Shown piece by piece: positions 29,406 to 38,194 of a stretch of 64,000 bases of DNA. The position numbers and the translations under genes are program-made. The DNA is taken from NCBI RefSeq assembly GCF_000300535.1, contig NZ_AMSH01000007.1:23634-87633 (forward strand). Reading direction: 5' to 3'. The notes beneath the pieces are model-generated. The model did not search any database. It was not told where the DNA came from and saw nothing but the letters and a program-made list of their open reading frames with translations. This DNA is from Bacillus xiamenensis (GTDB lineage Bacteria; Bacillota; Bacilli; Bacillales; Bacillaceae). Each line of letters opens with the position of its first letter. Positions within the stretch are counted from its first letter, which is position 1.

Positions 29406-30176
29406 ATGCAACGATATTTTATCGACCTCACGAAAGAAGAAGTGATGACAAAGGGAGCCATCGTCATAAAAGGTGAAGATGTACATCACCTTGCGAACGT
29501 CATGCGGATGAAAGCAGGAGAGGACATCCTTTGTTTAACGACAGACGGCTTTGAAGCGCTCAGTAAAATTGATACAATAACAAAGGAAGAAGTCATTTGT
29601 CACCTTGAAGACTGGACGAATCAGAATAGAGAACTTCCGGTCAGGGTGACGATTGCAAGTGGTCTCCCAAAAGGAGATAAGCTTGAGCTGATTATCCAAA
29701 AAGGTACAGAGCTTGGTGCAAGTGCTTTTATTCCATTCCAAGCAGCGCGTTCGATTACAAAGCTTGATCAAAAAAAGTCGCGTAAAAAACGAGAGCGCTG
29801 GGAGAAAATTGCGAAAGAAGCAGCCGAGCAGTCCTACCGAAATCTCATTCCTCATGTTCACCCAGTATCAACGTTTAAAGAGCTGATTCAACTGGCGGGT
29901 GAATTCGATAAATGTGTCGTTGCATACGAAGAATCATCGAAAGAAGGAGAGCAAAGCCGATTTCAATCTGTGCTCCAACAGATGAAAGGCGGACAAACCT
30001 TATTAGTGGTTTTTGGTCCAGAAGGCGGTTTAGCAGAAAAGGAGATTGAAGAACTTGAAGCGATTGGTGCAGTCATTTGCGGGCTCGGACCACGCATTTT
30101 AAGAACAGAAACAGCTCCTTTATATGCGCTTTCTGCTATATCTTATCAAACAGAGTTATTAAGAGGTGAATCATGA
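29406..30176 (+). CDS. rsmE: RsmE, 16S rRNA m3U1498 methyltransferase
   Basis: 256 residues. A PUA-like N-terminal domain (MQRYFIDL start; HHLANVMRM) is followed by a SPOUT-fold domain with VVFGPEGGLAEKE and the knot-forming GLGPRILRTETAPLYAL. It methylates U1498 in the decoding region. ATG 29406 is supported by homology; the ribosome site is weak. It ends in an ATGA-type overlap with mtaB. Confidence 0.95.
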   Translation: MQRYFIDLTKEEVMTKGAIVIKGEDVHHLANVMRMKAGEDILCLTTDGFEALSKIDTITKEEVICHLEDWTNQNRELPVRVTIASGLPKGDKLELIIQKGTELGASAFIPFQAARSITKLDQKKSRKKRERWEKIAKEAAEQSYRNLIPHVHPVSTFKELIQLAGEFDKCVVAYEESSKEGEQSRFQSVLQQMKGGQTLLVVFGPEGGLAEKEIEELEAIGAVICGLGPRILRTETAPLYALSAISYQTELLRGES

Positions 30177-31534
30177 TGGGAACAGTAGCGTTCCATACAC
30201 TTGGCTGTAAGGTCAATCACTATGAAACAGAAGCCATCTGGCAGCTGTTTAAAGAAGCTGGCTATGAAAGAAAAGATTATGAATCAAAGGCAGACGTATA
30301 TGTCATTAATACATGTACCGTCACGAATACAGGCGATAAGAAAAGCCGCCAAGTCATTAGAAGAGCCATCCGTCATAACCCAGATGGTGTCATTTGTGTC
30401 ACAGGCTGTTATGCGCAAACATCTCCAGCAGAAATCATGGCGATTCCTGGTGTTGATATTGTGGTTGGAACACAAGACAGACATAAATTATTAGGGTATA
30501 TTGAAGAATACCGTAGAGAAAGACAGCCGATTAATGGGGTTGGTAATATTATGAAAGCACGAGTGTTTGAAGAACTAGATGTTCCTGCCTTTACGGACAG
30601 AACGCGTGCTTCATTAAAAATCCAAGAAGGCTGCAACAATTTCTGTACATTCTGCATCATCCCTTGGGCGCGCGGACTTCTTCGTTCTCGTGATCCTGAA
30701 GAAGTCATCAATCAAGCGCAGCAACTTGTAGATGCCGGCTATAAAGAAATTGTGTTAACTGGCATTCATACTGGCGGATACGGAGAAGATCTAAAGGATT
30801 ATAACTTTGCTAAGCTTCTAAAAGAATTAGACGAACGTGTCGCCGGTTTAAAACGAATCCGTATTTCGTCCATTGAAGCAAGTCAAATTACAGACGAAGT
30901 GATTGAAGTGCTAGATCAGTCAGATAAAATTGTCAGACACCTGCACATTCCACTTCAATCTGGCTCTAATACGGTCCTGAAAAGAATGCGCCGTAAATAC
31001 ACGATGGAATTCTTTGCAGAGCGTTTAACCAAGCTCAAAAAAGCACTGCCAGGTCTTGCTGTCACTTCAGATGTGATCGTTGGATTCCCTGGAGAAACAG
31101 AAGAAGAATTTATGGAAACATACAATTTTGTCAAAGACCATCAATTCTCTGAACTTCACGTGTTCCCTTACAGCAAACGTACAGGTACGCCAGCTGCAAG
31201 AATGGAAGATCAAGTGGATGAAAATGTGAAAAACGAACGCGTTCACCGCTTAATCGCGCTATCTGACCAGCTTGCAAAAGAGTATGCGTCGGCTTATGAA
31301 GGAGACGTCTTAGAAATCATTCCAGAAGAATCCTTCAAAGAACAAGACGGAAAGCACAATCTTTATGTAGGTTATACTGATAACTACATGAAGGTCGTAT
31401 TTGAAGGCACAGAGGATATGATCGGCCGTTTGGTGAAAGTGAAAATTACGAAAGCGGGCTATCCTTATAACGAAGGACAATTCGTCCGCATCAGTGATGA
31501 CGTGCAGACAGATCAAGTCAGAATGACCTCATAA
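30176..31534 (+). CDS. mtaB: MtaB, tRNA t6A37 methylthiotransferase
   Basis: 452 residues. An N-terminal UPF0004 domain has three cluster cysteines (HTLGCK, NTCTVT, VTGCYAQ). The radical SAM domain has CNNFCTFC, and a TRAM domain lies at the C-terminus (about 375-440). It makes ms2t6A at position 37 of tRNAs reading ANN codons. ATG 30176 lies seven bases from AGAGGTG; ATG 30173 is one codon earlier. Last gene before a bidirectional terminator. Confidence 0.95.
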   Translation: MGTVAFHTLGCKVNHYETEAIWQLFKEAGYERKDYESKADVYVINTCTVTNTGDKKSRQVIRRAIRHNPDGVICVTGCYAQTSPAEIMAIPGVDIVVGTQDRHKLLGYIEEYRRERQPINGVGNIMKARVFEELDVPAFTDRTRASLKIQEGCNNFCTFCIIPWARGLLRSRDPEEVINQAQQLVDAGYKEIVLTGIHTGGYGEDLKDYNFAKLLKELDERVAGLKRIRISSIEASQITDEVIEVLDQSDKIVRHLHIPLQSGSNTVLKRMRRKYTMEFFAERLTKLKKALPGLAVTSDVIVGFPGETEEEFMETYNFVKDHQFSELHVFPYSKRTGTPAARMEDQVDENVKNERVHRLIALSDQLAKEYASAYEGDVLEIIPEESFKEQDGKHNLYVGYTDNYMKVVFEGTEDMIGRLVKVKITKAGYPYNEGQFVRISDDVQTDQVRMTS

Positions 31535-31540
31535 TAGATG

Positions 31541-31577
31541 AAAAACCGGCAGCCGTTAGGCAAGCCGGTTTCTTTTT
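31541..31577. terminator. Bidirectional terminator mtaB / yqeW
   Basis: Eight-pair stem AAACCGGC / GCCGGTTT, 13-base loop, T tract to the right and A tract to the left. Confidence 0.9.
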
Positions 31578-32506
31578 TATGTTGACCGGGCAGGCAAAAG
31601 GAACAAAATCAGGGCGTAAAAAGGACGGATGAACGGGAAGAAAAGGAGAGAACTTGCGACATTAAACAGCAGACTAAAGTGTGCAATCTGCTGTGATGGA
31701 GAGCTCGCCAGAAGGGCAACGAACTCTGTGATAAGGGCGAGAAATGGGAGACATAATAGAACCCCAAGCACATTAAACACGACGTGGGCATAGGCAGTTT
31801 GGCGTGCCGCATAGCCGCCAGATATTGCAGCCATCACAGCGGTAATACATGTCCCAATATTCGACCCTAACACAAAGCTGATGCCTTCCTTTAGAGCTAC
31901 AGTCCCTTCATTCATAAACCCCATCAAAATGCCAATGCAAACCGAGCTTGAATGAACAATGGCTGTGAACACCGTACCAGAAAGGAGCGCTGTCCAGTCA
32001 GAGTGCTGCATCATTTCAAGAAAACGCAATGTTTCTGGCTGGCTGGTCATCATACCTGCAATTTTTGAAAAGCCTTGAATGCAAAAGAAGATCATTCCAA
32101 GGCCAAATAGACTTTTTCCTGCATACTGAAAGGGTCTTCGGCCAAAAATAATACATACAAGACCGGCTGCAATCAAAACCCACATGAACACGTCCATCTT
32201 AATGGCGATAAACTCTGTTGTAAACGTTGATCCGATATTGGTTCCAAGAATCATTGGAATGGATTTTTTAAACGTGAGAATGCCTGTACTCACAAAGCCG
32301 ATGACGATCACCATAAACGCCGAACTGCTTTGAAGAACCCCTGTAAACACAATACTAACCAAAAAAGCTTTCACTGGGTGATCTGTAAAGAGAAGAAGTG
32401 ATTTCTCAATACGGGACGATGCGAGCGCCATTAACCCTTTTCTTAGCAAACCCATTGACCATAAAAAAATGAAAATAAGTGCACAAAAATAAATGATCGT
32501 CATCAT
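31577..32506 (-). CDS. yqeW: YqeW, sodium-dependent phosphate transporter (NptA/PhoU-less type)
   Basis: 309 residues, almost all membrane. The Na/Pi cotransporter family shows two inverted repeats with the QSSSA signature (GVLQSSSAFMVI) and its partner VHSSSVCIG, plus LGTNIGST / LGSNIGTC motifs. It probably imports phosphate with sodium, or exports it; no PhoU-like tail is attached. ATG 32506 follows GAGGAGG. It is read opposite to mtaB and divergent from rpsU. Confidence 0.9.
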   Translation of the reverse strand: MMTIIYFCALIFIFLWSMGLLRKGLMALASSRIEKSLLLFTDHPVKAFLVSIVFTGVLQSSSAFMVIVIGFVSTGILTFKKSIPMILGTNIGSTFTTEFIAIKMDVFMWVLIAAGLVCIIFGRRPFQYAGKSLFGLGMIFFCIQGFSKIAGMMTSQPETLRFLEMMQHSDWTALLSGTVFTAIVHSSSVCIGILMGFMNEGTVALKEGISFVLGSNIGTCITAVMAAISGGYAARQTAYAHVVFNVLGVLLCLPFLALITEFVALLASSPSQQIAHFSLLFNVASSLLFFPFIRPFYALILFLLPARST

Positions 32507-32585
32507 AGAAAAGTCCTCCTCTTACGAATGAATATATGGACTTGTCTACCTGCTCATGACGAAAATATATTTCCAAATCACTTAG

Positions 32586-32614
32586 TTGACCTCACACTAG
32601 GCTTATATTATAAT
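32586..32614 (+). promoter_or_regulatory. Sigma-A promoter of rpsU
   Basis: TTGACC (32586-32591), exactly 17 bases, consensus TATAAT (32609-32614). It leaves a leader of about 65 bases before the rpsU ATG. Confidence 0.85.
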
Positions 32615-32687
32615 GTCTAGGTACATGTTTGCATGTATATCTTTTTTTAATGCAGTCGATTGGTGTATTCGGAGGGAGGGAAAGAGA

Positions 32688-32861
32688 ATGTCAAAAACGG
32701 TCGTTAGAAAAAACGAATCGCTTGAAGATGCTCTTCGTCGCTTTAAACGCAGTGTATCCAAAACTGGAACATTGCAAGAAGCAAGAAAGCGTGAATTTTA
32801 TGAAAAGCCTAGCGTAAAGCGTAAGAAAAAGTCTGAAGCTGCTAGAAAACGTAAATTCTAA
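32688..32861 (+). CDS. rpsU: Ribosomal protein bS21
   Basis: 57 residues, highly basic, starting [11 protein letters not shown] and ending RKRKF. It binds the 30S platform and helps initiation. ATG 32688 follows GGAGGGAGGG; the upstream open frame is leader. yqeY follows after 14 bases in the same transcript. Confidence 0.98.
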
Positions 32862-32875
32862 AGAGGGTGGATTTT

Positions 32876-33325
<450 letters not shown>

Positions 33326-33362
33326 AAAAGTATCCTTCTAACACTAGAAGGGTACTTTTTTT
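33326..33362 (+). terminator. Terminator after yqeY
   Basis: Twelve-pair stem (AGTATCCTTCTA / TAGAAGGGTACT), four-base loop, then seven T. Confidence 0.93.
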
Positions 33363-33390
33363 ATGCCCTCATCATTCTGTCATATAAAAA

Positions 33391-33417
33391 TGAAACCTAT
33401 GATACATTTGTAACGTA
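33391..33417 (+). promoter_or_regulatory. Sigma-W-type promoter of nfeD-floA-yqfB
   Basis: TGAAAC (33391-33396), 17-base spacer, CGTA (33414-33417), matching the sigma-W consensus. In B. subtilis the yqeZ-yqfA-yqfB operon belongs to the sigma-W envelope-stress regulon. Confidence 0.82.
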
Positions 33418-33466
33418 TGTAAAGGAACGGTAAAATGGAAGAAAGAGAGGGGGGATCACCACATAG

Positions 33467-34780
33467 ATGAAAAAAATAAAAATTTCTATTGCTCTCTTCA
33501 GTTGTTTTATAATATGCTTGTTATTAGGGGTTCAATTGACCGCGAAATCAGCAGAACAGAAAGTTCATGTCATCCCAATTGAAGATACAGTAGAAAAAGG
33601 ACTTTCTAAATTCATTGAACGATCATTTGAGCAAGCAAAGTCGGAGCGGGCGAAACATATTATTCTTGACATCAATACGCCAGGTGGTGCAGTTGATGCG
33701 GCTCTTGAGATCGCAGATACCATTCGTGCGACCGATATCCCAGTGACAGCGTTTGTCAATCATAGAGCGCTTTCAGCCGGGGCTTTCCTTGCCCTAAATG
33801 CCGATCAAATTTATATGACCCCAAACGGAAAGATGGGGGCTGCTGCGATCATTGATGGAGAAGGCAATGCTGCCGATCAAAAGTCTGAATCTCTATGGCT
33901 TGCTGAAATGAGTGATGCTGCTGAGAAGCAGGGGCGTGATCCAAAATATGCTCTTGCGATGGCAGATGTAGATATAGACGCAAAAGAAGCCGGTGCACCT
34001 AAAGGAGAATTGCTCACCTTCAATACAGATCGAGCGCTTCAGTTCGGCTATGCAGAAGGTGAAGCGAAAAATCTGGATGACTTGCTTCAGAAGCTGAACT
34101 TAGCAGATGCTTCTGTTCAATACGATGAAGTGAGCTTTGCTGAAAAGGTTGCGCGTTTTTTCACGCACCCAATCGTCATTCCCATCCTTTTATCCATCGC
34201 AAGCTTAGGGTTAATTGTTGAGCTGTATTCTCCCGGCTTTGGGGTCCCAGGTACGATGGGGATCACGGCGCTTCTTCTATTCTTTTATGGTCATCTTGTG
34301 GCAGGTTTTGCAGGATATGAGACGTTGTTCCTGTTTTTAGCTGGGATTGTGCTCATTATTTTGGAATTATTTTTGCCAGGGGGAATCGTAGGTGTCATTG
34401 GACTAATCTGTGTCGTTGTCAGCTTGTTTTTAGCAGCTGGGAGCTTTACAGAAATGGCGATTTCCATCTTGATTGCCACTGCTGTTTCAATCATAGCAGT
34501 TATATTATTGACAAAGGTGTTGGGGAAACGTATGAAATTTTTCAAAAAGTTCATTTTAACCGATTCAACCAATAAAGAAAGTGGTTATGTCTCAAATGAA
34601 ACAAGAGAAGATCTTGTTGGACAAATCGCAGTGACAGCTACAGCACTTCGTCCATCTGGTACGATTGTACTCGGTGATGAGCGCATTGATGTTGTGTCAG
34701 AAGGTGCATTTATCGACAAGGATGAACAAGTAAAAATTATCAAAGCGGAAGGCTCACGCATTGTCGTGAGGAAAGTATAG
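33467..34780 (+). CDS. yqeZ: NfeD (YqeZ), membrane serine protease-like partner of flotillin
   Basis: 437 residues. A signal or anchor helix (about 5-27) precedes a ClpP-class protease domain (about 33-230; NTPGGAVDAA and HRALSAGAFLAL with the Ser-Ala-Gly nucleophile motif). Four or five membrane helices (about 235-355) and a C-terminal OB-fold NfeD domain (about 380-437) follow. NfeD proteins accompany flotillins in membrane microdomains and respond to envelope stress. ATG 33467. First gene of the operon; floA starts 27 bases after its stop. Confidence 0.92.
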   Translation: MKKIKISIALFSCFIICLLLGVQLTAKSAEQKVHVIPIEDTVEKGLSKFIERSFEQAKSERAKHIILDINTPGGAVDAALEIADTIRATDIPVTAFVNHRALSAGAFLALNADQIYMTPNGKMGAAAIIDGEGNAADQKSESLWLAEMSDAAEKQGRDPKYALAMADVDIDAKEAGAPKGELLTFNTDRALQFGYAEGEAKNLDDLLQKLNLADASVQYDEVSFAEKVARFFTHPIVIPILLSIASLGLIVELYSPGFGVPGTMGITALLLFFYGHLVAGFAGYETLFLFLAGIVLIILELFLPGGIVGVIGLICVVVSLFLAAGSFTEMAISILIATAVSIIAVILLTKVLGKRMKFFKKFILTDSTNKESGYVSNETREDLVGQIAVTATALRPSGTIVLGDERIDVVSEGAFIDKDEQVKIIKAEGSRIVVRKV

Positions 34781-34807
34781 ATATACTGATTTTATAGGAG
34801 GAATAAA

Positions 34808-35800
34808 ATGGATCCATCTACTTTACTATTATTTGTGATTATCGCAGCAGGTTTGATCGTTCTATCGATCTTCTTCACCTTTGTACCGGTGATGCTGTGG
34901 ATTTCTGCCCTAGCGGCTGGCGTAAGAGTGAGCATTTTTACACTTGTAGGAATGAGGCTTCGCCGAGTGATTCCAAACCGAGTGGTGAACCCGCTGATCA
35001 AAGCGCATAAAGCAGGTCTTGATGCGACGATTAACCAGTTAGAGAGTCACTATCTTGCAGGTGGTAACGTAGACCGCGTTATCAACGCACTGATCGCAGC
35101 TCAACGTGCGAATATCGAGTTGAACTTTGCACGCTGTGCAGCAATCGACCTAGCAGGCCGTGATGTTCTTGAAGCGGTACAAATGAGTGTAAACCCTAAG
35201 GTCATTGAAACACCATTTATCTCTGGTGTTGCGATGGACGGGATTGAAGTAAAAGCAAAAGCACGTATTACAGTTCGTGCAAACATTGACAGGCTTGTCG
35301 GTGGTGCAGGGGAAGAAACCATTATTGCACGTGTAGGTGAAGGGATTGTCTCTACAATCGGTTCATCAGATAATCATAAAAAGGTTCTCGAAAACCCTGA
35401 TATGATTTCTCAAACTGTTCTTGGTAAAGGACTAGATTCAGGTACTGCATTTGAAATCCTCTCGATTGATATCGCAGATGTGGATATCGGCAAGAACATC
35501 GGGGCAATTCTGCAGACAGACCAAGCAGAAGCCGACAAAAACATTGCCCAGGCGAAAGCAGAAGAACGCCGCGCAATGGCTGTTGCACAAGAACAAGAAA
35601 TGCGTGCGAGAGTTGAAGAAATGCGCGCGAAAGTAGTAGAAGCAGAGGCTGAAGTACCACTTGCAATGGCTGAAGCACTACGTGAAGGCAATATCGGTGT
35701 CATGGACTACATGAACATTAAAAATATCGATGCTGATACAGATATGAGAGATTCATTTGGCAAAATGACAAAAGGTCCATCTGATAATGAAAACAAATAA
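34808..35800 (+). CDS. floA: FloA, flotillin-like membrane scaffold
   Basis: 330 residues. A membrane hairpin (about 6-45) precedes an SPFH-type domain (about 60-220) and an Ala/Glu-rich coiled coil (about 235-300) with repeated EA/EMRA units. It organises functional membrane microdomains and protects fluidity under stress. ATG 34808 follows AGGAGG. It shares the sigma-W-type promoter upstream of yqeZ. Confidence 0.96.
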   Translation: MDPSTLLLFVIIAAGLIVLSIFFTFVPVMLWISALAAGVRVSIFTLVGMRLRRVIPNRVVNPLIKAHKAGLDATINQLESHYLAGGNVDRVINALIAAQRANIELNFARCAAIDLAGRDVLEAVQMSVNPKVIETPFISGVAMDGIEVKAKARITVRANIDRLVGGAGEETIIARVGEGIVSTIGSSDNHKKVLENPDMISQTVLGKGLDSGTAFEILSIDIADVDIGKNIGAILQTDQAEADKNIAQAKAEERRAMAVAQEQEMRARVEEMRAKVVEAEAEVPLAMAEALREGNIGVMDYMNIKNIDADTDMRDSFGKMTKGPSDNENK

Positions 35801-35831
35801 GCATCCTCTCACGCCTTAAGGAGGGAGCCCA

Positions 35832-36329
35832 TTGGACATTCTATTTGAAAATCCGCTACTAATCGCGATTATTATCGGTATCATCTCTGCGGTCTTTGGA
35901 AAAATCGGCAAACAAGAGGAGAATGAGGAAAAAAGCAGGCAAAACAAGCCTGCTCCTCAGCGTAAGCCGATGCCCAAAAGACAAGCAGAACAAACAAGTC
36001 CAGATCCAGTCGTGACGGACCAGCTAGACGATTTTGGCGATGTACATGATCATGGCGGGATGAAGAAAAAAACATCACAGTCCTTACAAGACCGCTATAC
36101 GGATACACTTGCCAAAATGGAAGAAAGAAAAAGCGAGCTGAATCGAGAATTCCAATCGCTTGAAAGGCAGCTTAAAAGGCCAAAGGCAGCATCTGCTGAA
36201 GTGAAGCCGAAAATCATTGAGAAGCTCAACCAAGATACAGTAGTTCAAGGGATGATCCTTGGTGAAGTATTTGGAGAGCCGCGTGCGAAAAAGCCGCATC
36301 GAACGATGAAACGGCCTTATCAAAGATAA
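35832..36329 (+). CDS. yqfB: YqfB, membrane-anchored charged protein of the flotillin operon
   Basis: 165 residues. A short hydrophobic anchor at the N-terminus (about 8-22, LLIAIIIGIISAVFG) is followed by a highly charged, proline- and lysine-rich tail with coiled-coil tendency (about 90-130, RKSELNREFQSLERQLKR). Function unknown; it is the third gene of the sigma-W-type operon with floA, so a role with membrane microdomains is inferred. TTG 35832 follows GGAGGGAG. The tail seems low-complexity and may vary between species. Confidence 0.82.
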   Translation: MDILFENPLLIAIIIGIISAVFGKIGKQEENEEKSRQNKPAPQRKPMPKRQAEQTSPDPVVTDQLDDFGDVHDHGGMKKKTSQSLQDRYTDTLAKMEERKSELNREFQSLERQLKRPKAASAEVKPKIIEKLNQDTVVQGMILGEVFGEPRAKKPHRTMKRPYQR

Positions 36330-36337
36330 AGAAAGAA

Positions 36338-36360
36338 AAGCCCCTTGTCTAAAGGGGTTT
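36338..36360 (+). terminator. Left terminator-like hairpin after yqfB
   Basis: Nine-pair stem AAGCCCCTT / AAGGGGTTT (one G-T), five-base loop, but only three T before a structured repeat begins at 36361. The short T-tract suggests an interrupted terminator. Confidence 0.65.
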
Positions 36361-36502
36361 CAGCGTGTAGACAAGCCCTTGCTTTCTTTGTCAGGCTCGC
36401 GCTCAGGTGCTCGTCCTTCCTAGACTGCAAAGGTTCTCTATCACGCTGAAAAGACGACAAAGGGCTAAAATCAAGTTCATTTTAGCCCTCTGTCAACAGT
36501 CT
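36361..36502. repeat. Structured dispersed repeat in the yqfB-yqfC gap
   Basis: No gene lies in 36330-36700. This stretch has two folding units. Unit 1 (36361-36448) is closed by CAGCGTGTAGA at its left end and TCTAtCACGCTG at its right end: 11 pairs with one bulge. Unit 2 (36452-36502) is a long hairpin: AGGGCTAAAAT / ATTTTAGCCCT (36461-36471, 36479-36489), extended by GACA / TGTC and AGAC / GTCT. The first 31 bases of unit 1 recur with four mismatches at 63970-64000, so it is a repeated element. The segment from 36532 to about 36660 shows nothing I can name. Confidence 0.72.
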
Positions 36503-36531
36503 AACCCCCCTTTCACTAAAGGGGGTTTTTT
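36503..36531 (+). terminator. Right terminator flanking the repeat
   Basis: AACCCCC-C-TTT / AAAGGGGGTT stem with four-base loop CACT, then a full six-T tract. Its stem and loop resemble the left hairpin at 36338-36360. Confidence 0.88.
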
Positions 36532-36667
36532 GTGTCCTGATGGTCATTTTTCACAAGCGATATGATGAACTGGCTGTTTTACGGATTCATTAGCATGATA
36601 TGAACCGCTGGGGAATAGGATGATATAGAGGCTTTCTCATCAGTCTCACCATCTTTCAGTTTGATCT

Positions 36668-36675
36668 CATACACA
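36668..36675 (+). promoter_or_regulatory. Candidate sigma-E -10 element before yqfC
   Basis: CATACACA fits the sigma-E -10 pattern and lies 25 bases before the yqfC ATG. The -35 region is a poor match. yqfC-yqfD is a sigma-E operon in B. subtilis. Confidence 0.35.
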
Positions 36676-36700
36676 TGAGGTGGGAAGGGGTTCTTATTGA

Positions 36701-36982
36701 ATGGGAAAAAGAAAAAATCGACTTAAAGCATGGCTGACAAGAACACTCGAAATCCCTCCGGACGTCATGATGGATCTACCCCGTATTACGATGGTTGGCA
36801 GACTCCACATTTACATAGAGAACCATAAAGGGCTTTTACTTTTCAGTGATCAAGAGGTAAGGCTTATGCTCAAGCAAGGTCAATGCATGATTTCAGGAAA
36901 AGACTTTGTGATAAAAACGATTTTGCCAGAAGAGATCTTATTGGAAGGGAAAATCGATGAGGTCCGTTATATTGATTCTTAA
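36701..36982 (+). CDS. yqfC: YqfC, YabP-family sporulation protein
   Basis: 93 residues, same length as in B. subtilis. YabP/YqfC fold: an N-terminal basic part, then beta-rich GRLHIYIENHKGLLLFSD and VIKTILPEEILLEGKI. It is made in the mother cell, and its exact role is unknown. ATG 36701 follows GGTGGGAAGGGG by about ten bases. yqfD follows after 18 bases. Confidence 0.92.
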   Translation: MGKRKNRLKAWLTRTLEIPPDVMMDLPRITMVGRLHIYIENHKGLLLFSDQEVRLMLKQGQCMISGKDFVIKTILPEEILLEGKIDEVRYIDS

Positions 36983-37000
36983 CTGACGGAGGGGAGAAGC

Positions 37001-38191
37001 GTGAAGAATAAATGGTTTGCCTATTTTATTGGCAGAGTGGAAGTGGAGATGAAAGGAAGCGGCATTGAGCGCCTCATAAATGAGTGCACGAGACAGGGGA
37101 TCACAATTTTTCAAGTGAGCCGCCGTCAAGACAGCGTGCGCTTATTTATTCGCCTGTCAGATGTACATGCCTTTAGAAAAGTGCGCAGACACCATGAAGT
37201 GAAATGTTCATTTCATCAAAAGAAGGGGTTTCCGTTTCTTCTCCTATGGTCGAGAAGAAATATCGGATTTACCCTTGGGATGGTTTTTTTCCTAGTGACG
37301 ATATTGGCTCTTTCAAATATGGTGTGGAAAATTGAGATCAAAGGTGCGAATCCAGAGACAGAACATCAAATGAGAAAGCACCTAGACGAAATTGGGGTAC
37401 AAAAAGGACGTTTTCAGTTTCTTATGGGGACACCTGAAAAAATACAAAAATCACTGACGACCAACATTCAAAGTATTACATGGGTCGGGGTTGAATTGAA
37501 CGGAACGACGTTTCAAATGAAAGTGGTCGAAAAAAATGAGCCGGAAAAGGAGAAATATACGAGTCCTCAGCACATCGTCGCCAAGAAAAAAGCAGTCATA
37601 ACGAGGATGTATGTAGAAAAAGGCGAGCCGCTTGCCCAGGTCGATGAGCATGTGAAAAAAGGGCAGATGCTTGTCTCTGGTTTGATTGGAAGTGAAGATC
37701 AGAAAAAAAAGGTAGGAGCTAAAGCGAAAATCTATGGTGAAACATGGTACCGTTCTGAAGTTTCTGTCCCTCTTCAAACATCTTTTGACGTCTTTACGGG
37801 TAAAATGAAGACAAAGCACAAGCTCTCCTTATTCGGAGGTTCCATCCCATTTTGGGGATTCTCCTTTAAAAAAGATGATTTTCAGCAGCCAAAAACAGAA
37901 ACGGAAGTTCATCCGCTTCATTTCTTAAATGTTCAGCTGCCGTTCTCCTATGAAAAGGAAATCACACGTGAAAGTGAAAAAATAAATCGAACATACACAA
38001 ATAAAGAAGCGGTTCAAGCAGGGATTAAAATGGGTAAAAAAGAATTAGAAGAGAAGCTAGGTCAAACAGGTGAGGTAAAAAGTGAAAAAGTTTTGCACGA
38101 GACAACAGGGAATGGTAAAGTTAAGTTAATCATCCTTTACCAAGTAATAGAAGATATTGTTCAACCAACACCTATTGTTCAGGGAGACTAG
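37001..38191 (+). CDS. yqfD: YqfD, stage IV sporulation membrane protein
   Basis: 396 residues of the YqfD family. A cytosolic N-terminal domain (about 1-85) precedes one membrane helix (about 90-110, LGMVFFLVTILALSNMVW) and a large extracellular beta-rich region. In Clostridium the family is tied to spore-coat or membrane morphogenesis. GTG 37001 follows GGAGGGGAG. It is translationally close to phoH (four-base gap). Confidence 0.9.
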   Translation: MKNKWFAYFIGRVEVEMKGSGIERLINECTRQGITIFQVSRRQDSVRLFIRLSDVHAFRKVRRHHEVKCSFHQKKGFPFLLLWSRRNIGFTLGMVFFLVTILALSNMVWKIEIKGANPETEHQMRKHLDEIGVQKGRFQFLMGTPEKIQKSLTTNIQSITWVGVELNGTTFQMKVVEKNEPEKEKYTSPQHIVAKKKAVITRMYVEKGEPLAQVDEHVKKGQMLVSGLIGSEDQKKKVGAKAKIYGETWYRSEVSVPLQTSFDVFTGKMKTKHKLSLFGGSIPFWGFSFKKDDFQQPKTETEVHPLHFLNVQLPFSYEKEITRESEKINRTYTNKEAVQAGIKMGKKELEEKLGQTGEVKSEKVLHETTGNGKVKLIILYQVIEDIVQPTPIVQGD

Positions 38192-38194
38192 AGA

